Notes under the pieces: model-generated
What the model was told of the DNA's origin: nothing
Databases searched by the model: none
Seen by the model: the letters and a program-made list of their open reading frames with translations, nothing else
Shown here: positions 35,586 to 45,158 of the stretch, piece by piece
How the letters are laid out: each line of letters begins with the position of its first letter
Position numbering within the stretch: the first letter of the stretch is position 1
Program-made: the position numbers and the translations under genes
DNA from: Wolfiporia cocos
Lineage: Eukaryota; Basidiomycota; Agaricomycetes; Polyporales; Phaeolaceae
Assembly (NCBI GenBank): GCA_029448655.1
Contig: JACCLO010000015.1
Span: 62,001-126,000, forward strand
Length of the DNA stretch: 64,000 nucleotides
Direction: 5' to 3'

Positions 35586-37566
35586 TTACACCACCATCGA
35601 CTCCTCCGACTCCTCCACTTTCAGCTTTCCCAACTCCCCCCTCTCCCGCTCCTCCATGTTCAGCTCCTCTATTTTCAATTCTGCCACAGTGCACTCCATC
35701 AGGTCGTGTAGCTCGAGAACATACACCTTGCCTAGCTTGTCTCTATGAGAATTTGCAACCCAGATATCCTCTATAATACGGCCGCCCAGGGGGGGGTCAC
35801 GACGATAAGATCAACAGACTTTACGTCGCATACATCTAGTAGCCAGTCCAGACCAAGCGTGGAGATGGCAAGCTGATCGGAGACGGTCACCTGGAAGATG
35901 GTCGCGCGCTGGGAACCGGCGTCGTAAACAAACGCGTCGAACGTGGGCTGAGACTTAGATCGAGGGACGAAGAATCCATCCTCCAATATCGGCTCCTTCC
36001 GAAGTGAGAAGTGGTGGCGATCCAAACGTCTGAACTCAGCTGCTGCACCGATCTGATTGTCTTCTATATCAATGATGCGACCTTGAAAGCCCAAACGAAG
36101 ATACTGCTTGGGAAGATTCGTGCCGTTGGAGCGCCAATGCGTGTTCTTCGTTCCCGCTCTCGTGGTCTTTTGCATGGCGGTCACAGGCCACTCACCACCG
36201 TTGGGAACTTGGCAAGGAACGCTCCTTCCAAGAGATATCCGGCACCAGCCCTAGTGTAAGGATTCCTAAGGAACACTGGTATAGTGTATCGGCGGCCTGG
36301 TCGTTGGCGCTGCTAAGCTCGTCCAATACCGCTATCGACAGGTGCTTGGTGGCTATCTGCAGGTCAAACTTCTTTCGATTACGAGAGACGGGGTGGCCAC
36401 AAGGAGGATATGAGGTCTCGTCCATGTTCACGGAGGCCGCACCGCGAAGCATTGCAGCCATTTTTCTCTTTGTTCAGTACAGCAAGAACGTCGTCGACTT
36501 GTGATTCGTATTCGTCCAAGGCTCCTGCGTAAGCATATGCGTGACGAGCAGATGTGCCATATAGTCGAGAGAAGAGCGCGAGGTCTTGCACTGAAGGCTT
36601 CGGGTCGGAGTCCTCCCACAACTGAAGATCCCGGCTGTCAAGACGTTCATTTGCTGCTCGCATAGAGACGAAAAGAAAGGAGACTCACCCTGCAATAAGC
36701 TCCCCAAGTGACCAAGGCGCCATCCAGAACTGCGGTACTCGCCTCGCGGCTTTCTTCCTCCAATCAACACGCTGACTGCGCGGAGACGCCGCCTGTAGTA
36801 TGAAGCCACGACAGGAGGAACCCAGGTCAAGATATATCGGAGGCACGTCTGTCAAGGATTGATTGGAGTCGACCAAGAACCATGTTCCGCGGGGAAGGTA
36901 TAGGTCTAGGTTATCATTTGTAGTGATAGGACGGGAAATTTGGAAGACTCCTTCATCGTTTAGGATGAAGATCTCTGTATGATTCCGCTGGAAGGTGGTG
37001 GTTTGCCCTGCGAGGAGGCGGAGGGCAAGTATATAGATCAGAAAAGTGCTTTTCCCTGGAGTTTTGTAAGAAAGAAGACGAGATGATTTGAATAATAGGC
37101 ATCCTCACCGATACCAGGACTGCCAATAACGATTGCACCAGTCGCAGTGGGCGCTCTGCTCGGCAAGTCAACGAAGGGGTTATGGAATGGCTCAGCATCC
37201 ACATCAATGCTGCGTCGTCCTCGTGTTATTGCTTTGGTTTGCTCCATCTCTGCCCAGCCCGAGATTGTCGATGATGTCCTGTAGCATGCTCCGATACTCG
37301 TCCCTGACAAGGATCGCCGAAAGTTGGCTAAGCTTAAACAACTTCACGGTGGAAGCTGAGTTCCTGTCCCACTGAAGCGCCATGAGATTTTTCGGAAGTT
37401 TAGCTCGTACGAGCTGCGCGTCGCACGTAACGGAGATAGAATGAAAGAGGTTCTCGGGTTTCCCTTTCCAGGCGATCTCACGGAGTCTGGCTAGAGAGCC
37501 CCCGTAAGTACTGTTGTCGGGTGTAACAGGTTTGCCAGCCAATTGTGCTATGGAGAAGGATGACAT
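35586..37566 (-). pseudogene. Crinkler/RHS-type P-loop NTPase with nuclease-like end
   Basis: ATG at 37,566 gives MSSFSIAQLAGKPVTPDNST. The N-terminal domain includes LPKNLMALQWDRNSASTVKL. A P-loop NTPase follows: AIVIGSPGIGKSTFLIYILA, with an intron inside Walker A, then LYLPRGTWFLVDSNQSL, PRSQRVDWRKKAARR and FWMAPWSLGELIAG. After a linker comes a restriction-nuclease-like module, PTFDAFVYDAGSQRATIFQV, with D...Q-x-T. The end is acidic and Glu-rich, ELKIEELNMEERERGELGKL. Agaricomycetes have many such crinkler/RHS-like genes; proposed roles are in conflict or genome defence, but none is proven. Two breaks are visible. One is near 36,388, after PPRLS. The other is a run of eight C at about 35,789-35,796, where nine would keep the frame into GGRIIEDIWVANSH. 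A homopolymer break may be a sequencing fault. Confidence 0.65.
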
Positions 37567-37827
37567 GTTAACGAGAAAAAAGCTGAAGGGCACCGGATCC
37601 GGATGCAATGCGTGAGGCGATGTTCATGGGGAGTGGGGAGGGGCAACCGTAGCGGGGCGGCAAAATCCGAGCGGCAAGCGTCTATCATGCGCCACAGCCC
37701 CTGCCGGACAGGCATGAGCGTAGACGCGCATAGCGCGACGGTATCAGTGTAAAGGCTCGCCAGGAAAAAGGTTTCGCGCCTCATTATAGTGGAGTAGATC
37801 GATTAGAAATACTAAATGAATACTTTC

Positions 37828-38458
37828 TTTGGGACAGAATCCTTTGAATCGCTTCATGTTAATCTGTGCATCCGGGGTATGTCACAAGAAAGGTGGCATC
37901 GCCTATAGGTATAGTTTTTCGCCTTTAACCTACGGTTATATGCCCAGAAGGTGGCCCGGTAGTGCCCCCTTAAAGCTACCAAGGCACTACGCCAGCCTCC
38001 GTCATCACTGACGGCGTAGGTCTTTAGGTCTACGCGCCAGACAGGTAGCCTGGTTGACCACGACGCAACGACAGGTCATTACTCGGTGCCGGGTTTCATT
38101 AAGCATTGTAATGATGGTCTTAGCAATGCCCATTAGGGCTGCGCACAGACCCTTACATTTAGGGCAGGTAGCTACAAGTAGATTTACCTGACCTCATCAT
38201 GTATATAACAAGGATGCCTGGGTGCTTAGAGTCCCCAGAATGAAGATTCTCGTCTTTGGGTATCATCCCACTCAACTTACTTCCTTCTGGTCTGCTCACC
38301 CTCTGCCTCACTCTACTTGGACTGAGGCTTGCTGATTTCTTGCCATTGCCACTGGAATCACCACACCCGTTTAGAAGACATCAACAGATGGCGGTTTGTC
38401 TTGTGACAGGGGTACAACACAGCATGCTATGAATAATTTAACGAAATTCTGTCCCAAA
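37828..38458. mobile_element. Very short TIR element split by an LTR
   Basis: The 13-base word TTTGGGACAGAAT at 37,828-37,840 recurs inverted at 38,446-38,458. Without the LTR between (37,880-38,408) the element is only about 96 bp. No target duplication is clear, so this is a MITE candidate only. Confidence 0.45.
37880..38408 (+). mobile_element. Family A solo LTR with 6-bp flanking repeat
   Basis: It begins TGTCACAA and ends CTTGTGACA. GGGGTA flanks both sides (37,874-37,879 and 38,409-38,414), one base longer than the usual five. TGTATATAAC at about 38,204 is followed by the stem CTGGG/CCCAG region and GATTCTCG. Confidence 0.75.
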
Positions 38459-38700
38459 CATTCTTCAAAGAAATCAAGAGATCAGAGGTCATTGCACTAT
38501 TACTTATGCTATAAACTGATTACTCTAAGGAGGAGATGCATTCCCATCAATTGATAGAAATACATTTTAGAATGCTTTTTGGCATGGAATCAAGCAAGCA
38601 AGAAAAGACTCAAACCATTTGAGATCAAGTAGAAAGAGCTAGACATAGTGAAGTTCAGTTATATATGTCCCCAATGCCAAGCCTCAGTTCTGAGGTATAG

Positions 38701-39502
38701 TGTCACGAATTATTTGTGAGCTGGGTTTTGGTGATTTTGATTTTACAGCATTGCCTGTGCGGGGTTGAAACTAAGAGGCCCAGCCAGAATGTCACGTGAT
38801 CTTTAGATAGATCGGTTATCATTAATATCTCTCCTGGTAAGAGACTGCTACATACGCTACTACAACATGCTGCATTGGCAGCCACAGGGACTGGACTAAG
38901 GCGGTGATGCTGAGCCAGTAATGCCATTGGACCATATAGCGAGGGCCTAACGGGGATGACATGTGAATGTAGACCGGTCCATGAGGTAAACAGGTTGGAC
39001 ATGTGGTGGCCATGAGGCCCGCGTGTGAGGCAATGCCATGATTGGTGAAGCCAGGGTGCGTAGGTTTCCGGTGCTAGAAGTTTTTTTTCCCGGAAGCACA
39101 GAGATCACCAGGCAGAAGCCTGGCAATTGGGTTAATACTGAGGCTAGAAGCCCGGCATGTGCATAAGGCCGGTGATAGAAGCACGGAGGTGCTGTAGTGC
39201 CGGAGATGCGTGGTGGTCGTTAGGCTTCACAGCTGATGGGACCGGTTGACATGGGAGCTTAGTCAGCTGTGGTGCCATGTTGCCATTATTATGCGAGTGG
39301 CACCGGTGACGTCATGGTCCTGTCGACATGTGGACTCTAGGATGACGTTGATATGCCTATTCGCAGGATAAGTCAATATAAGTGCCTCGGCAGGTGCGGC
39401 ACATGGTGGGATAAATCCCAGATAATGTAGTAGAGGTGTAGAAATACCAGGTAAATTGCCAGGAAAAGCTATATATGCTTGTTATGTCCCAAATCTGTGA
39501 CA
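38701..39502 (-). mobile_element. Family B LTR-like element, inverted
   Basis: About 802 bp run from TGTCACGA to TCTGTGACA and match, inverted, the 14-886 and 58,581-59,220 elements (for example the region around GTGCCACTCGCATAATAATG). The flanks TATAG and ATGGG do not match. Repeated AGAAGC...CCGG words lie in the middle. Bases 38,459-38,700 hold no gene. Confidence 0.6.
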
Positions 39503-39543
39503 ATGGGTGTTCCAAGTCTGTAACATTTTGTGACAGATGTGGT

Positions 39544-39798
39544 TGTCATGGTACCACTGGCAGTCCCAGACCGGCAGCTCCATGGGGACAGGCGTCCAAC
39601 ACCACTTAGCCAAAAGGGCCACTATAAACAGCTCAGCTGTTATAGGCAGGGACACACTATATGTGTAGTTCATATTCCCACTGCTAGGCACTTGCTATAG
39701 TGCCTAAGGATATTTAGCTTTCTACCCTTTTGCAATGTTATGCCTTTATGGTATTATATGCCACATGGAGTTTCCCAAGCCCATTATAATCTGTGACA
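39544..39798 (+). mobile_element. Short family C solo LTR
   Basis: This 255-bp element begins TGTCATGG and ends TCTGTGACA. GTGGT is duplicated exactly at 39,539-39,543 and 39,799-39,803. Its core matches 10,545-10,789 and 44,915-45,153. Confidence 0.85.
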
Positions 39799-39895
39799 GT
39801 GGTCTTATGCCATCATCCCTGCATGATGACTCTTGCTGTATAGCACCGTCTTTGCTAGTCTGGGGGTTTCCTTCTTCATTCTTGCATCTACCCTT

Positions 39896-40611
39896 TGTCC
39901 ACAGTATTAATCCACAGGATTATACACTGACATCCCTCGGTTCTACTATAGCGTGTACCTCTGGGCTGCAAGGGGTACACCGCATTACTTCCCACACCTC
40001 ATGAGTCCGCCCCCCAGCTACTTTATTAGGCACTGACCACAGTAGATGATCTTAGTGCTGTAGGATAGCGCACGCCCCCAGGTACTCACATGATTGTGCA
40101 TCATGACGGTCACAGTTGTTACATGGTACGTTACTTGTATGGTCACCCCTTAGTTACGGCGCACAGGCCATCACTTAGCACTAGATACTTAAATGTCTCA
40201 GAACCCCATGTATATAATCTACAACAAGATGGGCTTACCCCCATCTTTTGGAGTCTCAGTAATGGGCTTACAAGCCTCTTTATGCTACTAGGCTGTGTGC
40301 TGGCTTGCCAACCTCGATGTCTGAGACTTCTCGCTTTACAACAAGGGCTTGACCCTCTGGCTCTGCTACCTGGAAGATACCCCATTACCTCTGGCAGGGT
40401 GTGTGATCGCTGGATGATGGCGGATCACTCTGTGTGTGAACGGTGGTTGGACCTAGCCATATGTCGAGCCACATTTCCATCTTGCTGATCTCCCCTGGAC
40501 GCGAGTGCGCATGGCATCATGCCTAACTGGCACTCCAAGGTCAATGTGTTGTAGTATTGAGGTTTCTCCCATCTAGAGCCAGTCCCACAGTCTGGTAAGT
40601 GGACTGTGTCA
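39896..40611 (+). mobile_element. Family A solo LTR
   Basis: This 716-bp element begins TGTCCACAG and ends ACTGTGTCA. CCCTT is duplicated exactly at 39,891-39,895 and 40,612-40,616. TGTATATAATC at about 40,210 is followed by the stem AAGATGGG/CCCATCTT. It lies inside LTR-like sequence that starts near 39,804. Bases 40,617-41,137 hold no gene that I can support. Confidence 0.8.
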
Positions 40612-41137
40612 CCCTTTAGGGCTATTACTTAGATGTCAGGACCTTAGGAACAATAGGGGGGTATCTTGGGTACATTTGTGACACATTGATCTCAGAGCCA
40701 AGCCCCAGTGAAAACTGCAGTTGGTGATAGACAGCTGTACTGAGGTTAATTACCCAGCCAGGTGCATAGATGCAAGTGTCTGAGGATCACATGGATTCAT
40801 GTGCCACACTGATGCATTGGGCCAGTGGTGGGTGTCTCTGCATGCCCCTTTGATGGAAGTTGAAGGCTGTGGCACTGTGGAAGCTTATAGAGGTGGGGTA
40901 GACAGACTATATAGTGTATCAAGATGTAGGAAGCTCAAGACTCTGTTAAATTTAGTACAGTACTTGTAACCAATAACATTTGTGGCTAGGGGTTGTTGGT
41001 GAGTAGTTGAGTTCATGATGGGCATTGTATGATGCTCATGGCAAAATATGAGGTCTCGGATATAGTCTATTAACTATTGTAAATACCAGCTCAGTAGATA
41101 TACATAGCTATGAGCAGATATTACGTGCAGGGTAATG

Positions 41138-41335
41138 GAATGATCAATGAGGACTGAAATACTATTACAGGATCAATGAGGACCAAAATGTTATTTGTAG
41201 GATCAAAGAGGCCCAAAATATTATTTGCAGGGACCAAGAGGAGGACATGTTAATTTCAGGGTCAAAGAGGATGGATCTACTCCAGTTACAGGATCACAGG
41301 GGTGGACATATTAATTTCAGGATCAAAGACAAGGA
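41138..41335 (+). repeat. Degenerate tandem repeat of about 32 bp
   Basis: About six units share the pattern CAGGATCAAAGAGGAC followed by an A/T-rich half (AAATATTATTT or ATATTAATTT). They vary by substitutions, so this is an old array. No coding content is evident. Confidence 0.7.
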
Positions 41336-41568
41336 CATACATCTGGGCATGTGCAGTGTAGTGATAGTGATGATGCGGCTCCTATCGATTTAGTAAGTCC
41401 TTACTTGATATGGCAACATCTTTTATTAATCTGTCACCACTTTTCAGTCAGCTCTCGGAACTTGAAGTCAAGTGCCATAAAGATTAGCTCTCTCAAACAT
41501 TGTCAATGTCCCTGTCCTTCTCTCCCTCAATCCCTAGGTGTCCTCTGGATACCCAGGCACAGTCTGTC

Positions 41569-42143
41569 TGTCACAGATTGAATGCTGTGGCACTAACACT
41601 ACTATTTAATGGACATACAGGGTTATTCTACAATACTGACAAGTATTGTACACCCCTTCCATAACCATAGCATCGTCACCATTACTGCAGGCACCATTAC
41701 TGGCATCTGTTCTTCATGTTACTAGGGTGCACCTTACAGTCACCCTTATATGCACATGACCTGGCACCATTACTGGTGCCACCACATATATTCTATGTTA
41801 CCATAGATCCATGCACTGACCTCTGCACCTTAGGCAGGCCTTAATAGTTTAGTGTGTCCCCATGTACTTATGCACTACAATCTGAGGCTTACTCCTCAGA
41901 TTTAGTATTCTTGATGTTCAAGCTGACAAGCTTGTCTTTACGCCATCTACCCTGTGTGCTGCCGGCCCTCCCAACTATGTGACTGCTGAGTCTGATGCTT
42001 CAGTCAACCAACTACACCCCAGCCCTGGTTCTGCTTTGCTGGTTAGCAATGTGCCCTCTAGTGGATATGCTTGAGCAGCATCCCTTGGGCATTATAGAGT
42101 CCCCTGATAGCCTGGTTGCCACAGCACATAGCATACTGTGTCA
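41569..42143 (+). mobile_element. Family A solo LTR, ACCATTACTGG subtype
   Basis: It begins TGTCACAG and ends ACTGTGTCA. The flanks CTGTC and CTGTT match in four of five bases. Two ACCATTACTGGYRYC boxes lie in the U3 part. The stem is AATCTGAGG/CCTCAGATT. Confidence 0.7.
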
Positions 42144-42321
42144 CTGTTCAGCACTATGCATACCTAAGTAACCAAACCCATCCATTGCTCTCCCTCTCTT
42201 GTTTTCTCTCTCCTTCTTCTCTCAATGCCATGTGTTGTGGTCTTTCCTTGTGTTCCTCTTGCATGCTGCATATGCAGCTTTTCTTTTTGTGTTCTCCCTC
42301 TGTATGTCTACTAAACTCCAC

Positions 42322-42839
42322 TGTCATAGATTTGGGCCCTAGGGGTCCATTCCACACCCTACTGGCAGGTTTAGTGCCCTGTGCCACTGTCATGGTTTTA
42401 TTACTGTGACATCTGCCATGCACCGGGATCGAACTCACGTACTACATTCCCCTGTCATATGGCTTACTATCTGGTCACATGGTCTTGTTAGATTATCTTA
42501 TCATACTTGTGTGCTTGCTTGTTATGCTTTGGGCCTGGCCTTTAGGGCCAGCTCATCCCTTAGTACTGCGGCACCATGTATATAATCTGACGCATCTGAG
42601 GCTTACACCTCAGGACTTGATATTGTAACATTGGGGCATGTCCCTCATTCAACAACTCTCCCTCTGCATGTTCAGTGTGCTACTGTGACTAGCTCTTGCT
42701 GGGCTCTGCCCCTATATCCTAGCTTGTCTGTGGTTCCACCTTGTGCAGCATCGTTCATGACCTCAAGGCACCATACCCCATACAGCAGGTGTGGTACCCC
42801 TCAATAGCACATAGAGACATAGAGGCGAAGTTTGTGTCA
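42322..42839 (+). mobile_element. Family A solo LTR
   Basis: It begins TGTCATAG and ends TTGTGTCA. The flanks TCCAC and GCCAC match in four of five bases. TGTATATAATC at about 42,579 is followed by the stem TCTGAGG/CCTCAGG. Near its start the antisense strand reads GAGTTCGATCCC, like a tRNA B box. Confidence 0.7.
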
Positions 42840-42889
42840 GCCACTCTCTAACACATGTGCCAGTGCCTTAACGAGAGGGTTGCAGGTAG

Positions 42890-43290
42890 GTCACGTGACT
42901 AGATGGTCACATGTAGTAATAGCTAGCACCCCGGTCCCATGCAGCATATCTACATAATTATGCCATATGATCGTGAGTAGGGAAGCATAGCCATACATAT
43001 GGGCCATGTTCTTTAGGGGGGCCCTAGTAGATAGGATTTGCACCTACTCATGTATATAAGCACATGCGAACTGGGGGTTATCCACTCAGTTCTTAGAATG
43101 TATCATCCTCCCTGATGAGGGGCAGAACTTCATGCTCTACCCATTGCCTCACTGCATGACTACTATTCCACCATGTTGTGCTAGTCTGGGGACATCCTTT
43201 CCACCTACACAAGCCGACATATGCCATGACATGGGCATCTAGGAGTCACTGGAGATAGGGGGGGGAAGGGGCTGTATTGTTCTGTGACAT
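42890..43290 (+). mobile_element. Family A LTR copy, ends unresolved
   Basis: TGTATATAAG at about 43,053 is followed by the stem GAACTG/CAGTTC and a second GC-rich stem. A likely end, TCTGTGACA, is near 43,289. No matching duplication was found. Bases 43,291-43,441 hold no gene. Confidence 0.5.
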
Positions 43291-43441
43291 TCACTAACTC
43301 CACTACTGTTACACTAACAGAATGCTCCTGCAGGGGCATTACTTTCCCCCACTTCCCAATCTCTGGTGTGCCAATCATCATGTCTGCTCACTCTACATGT
43401 GCATATACTGTTCTGCTCCACAATGTTGACTGTTGTGCCAC

Positions 43442-43937
43442 TGACACAGAATGTGTCATACGTACATGTTTATGCCCTAACCCCTTCTACTAACGTTGAA
43501 GGTGTTGACGACGAGGTAACGTCGCATGGGCTGACTAGGTAGACTCCAAGATAGAGAGTCTAAGGGCATAGTGACGGCGTAGTCACCAGAGGCAGTCCCA
43601 GTCTAGCACGCAGTATGATGATGAGGTTACACATCCATTGTCGAGATTGATCAGTCTGAGGTTGTAAGACCTCAGACGTCTACTTTATATACATGACAGA
43701 CCGGCCGCTACCTAATGAAGGGCCTGCCCTAATGGCATGGTCTGTGCGCGCCCCTAAAGGTCACGCGTATGTATTATGTAAGTAGGGGATCACGTGACCT
43801 GTATGTCCTGACGGACAGGTTGTGTTATACCGCTACACTACGCTGCACTGGTCATGTGACTACTAGAACGTGAAGCTCCTAGGTTCGAGCCTAGGGAGGG
43901 GGTAATACATTAAAACATGCCACAGAAATCTGTGACA
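43442..43937 (-). mobile_element. Family A solo LTR, inverted
   Basis: On the plus strand it begins TGACACAG and ends TCTGTGACA. GCCAC is duplicated exactly at 43,437-43,441 and 43,938-43,942. The inverted TATA region (TTTATATACATGAC) and the stem GTCTGAGG/CCTCAGAC are at 43,655-43,700. Confidence 0.85.
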
Positions 43938-43981
43938 GCCACAGGCTTTTGGTGATTGCTGTACTAACCCACATGAGTATG

Positions 43982-44112
43982 CAGACACCAGGGGCATTAT
44001 CTAATGACTTTGTCAGAACATGCTGGTATTCATTTGAATAAGTGATCAAATGCAAACATAATGCATTGATTGCTTATATAATATCTTCATTAGATAATGC
44101 CCCTGGTGTCTG
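43982..44112. mobile_element. 131-bp MITE with identical 26-bp TIRs
   Basis: Both ends are inverted copies of the same 26 bases, beginning CAGACACCAGGGGC. Only about 79 bp lie between them. Parts of the same sequence, inverted, reappear at 44,842-44,914 and 45,154-45,180, where a solo LTR has split them. No target duplication is obvious. Confidence 0.75.
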
Positions 44113-44157
44113 GATCTTTATGCAGCCAATGGTTAGCTGAGGTCATGTGTTTCTCAT

Positions 44158-44836
44158 TGACACAGTCCACTCACAAGGACTGTGGGACCGGCCCTGACCA
44201 GGGAAAGAGCCATCTTGCAGAGTGCTTGGACGTACTGGTTAGGTATGTCACCACATGCGATGCGTTCCAAGGGAAGACAGGGGTCACTGGCACGGATAGC
44301 ACAAAGGCTTATCCCAACAGCAGACGTCCCTGTCCTATGCGCCTTGCCAGTCATAGTGGGGCAACTCCCTGGTGGCAGAGCCAGAGGCACTCACCCTTGC
44401 AAGACTGTCGATAATCCCCTTAGCAGCGCAGAGTGACACAGCCAGCCCAAACCCAAGAAGTGGAGAGGGGGACAAGCCCCATTGTCAGAGAATCCAAAAG
44501 ATGGGTTGTAAGACCCATCTGACATAGAATATATACATGGTATGAGGACGTCAAGTATCTAGCCCTAAAGTCAAGGTCTGTGCGCACGCAGCAGATGTGA
44601 CCTACAGTAACTGTACAAGTGACAAACTCTAATTCTGTGACTGTCATGTGAGTACCTGGGACATGCACTACCCTTACAGTGCCTAGATCATCTAATAAGT
44701 CAGGAGTCTGATATGATAACAGAGGAGCACGAAGAGGTGAAGAGGTGTGCTGTTGTGTATGCCCCTACACCCAAGGGGAACATAGCGAAACGAGGGTTAG
44801 TCATAGTATATCCAGTAAAGAATAATACATGTGACA
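44158..44836 (-). mobile_element. Family A solo LTR, inverted (reference copy)
   Basis: This 679-bp element begins TGACACAG and ends ATGTGACA on the plus strand. CTCAT is duplicated exactly at 44,153-44,157 and 44,837-44,841. It contains the inverted stem AGATGGGT/ACCCATCT, the TATA region ATATATACATGG, the TGTGCGC box and a GTCACATG-type U3. Confidence 0.9.
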
Positions 44837-44914
44837 CTCATGATGTATCAACCAATGCATTATGTTTGCATTTGATCACTTTATTCAAATGATACCAGCA
44901 TGTTTCCGACAAAG

Positions 44915-45153
44915 TGTCACAGATTTCACTGGCAGTCCCAGACTGGCGTTCTGTGGGGACAGGCATCCAACACCCCTTAGCCAAAAGGGCTGCTTATAAC
45001 AGCTCAGCTGTTATAGGCGGGACACACTATATGTGTAGTTCATATTCCCATGCTGTGTGCTTATTGCAGTACTTGGCTTCGTACTTGGCATGGGTATGCC
45101 TTTTGGGTATTATGTGCCACACTGGGATTCCAACCCCAGCGTAAACCGTGACA
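44915..45153 (+). mobile_element. Short family C solo LTR with visible empty site
   Basis: This 239-bp element begins TGTCACAG and ends CCGTGACA. CAAAG is duplicated exactly at 44,910-44,914 and 45,154-45,158. The uninterrupted version of the target is present in the same window, inverted, at about 43,985-44,065. There a single CAAAG (CTTTG on the plus strand) stands between the same flanking sequences. Confidence 0.95.
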
Positions 45154-45158
45154 CAAAG

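Noticed and set aside
38701..39502. Target duplication for the inverted family B element
   Set aside because: TATAG and ATGGG differ; the ends may have recombined, so no duplication is claimed.
43805..43905. Possible tRNA gene with GGTTCGAGCC
   Set aside because: The A-box-like part is on the opposite strand and no cloverleaf can be drawn; the word belongs to an LTR.
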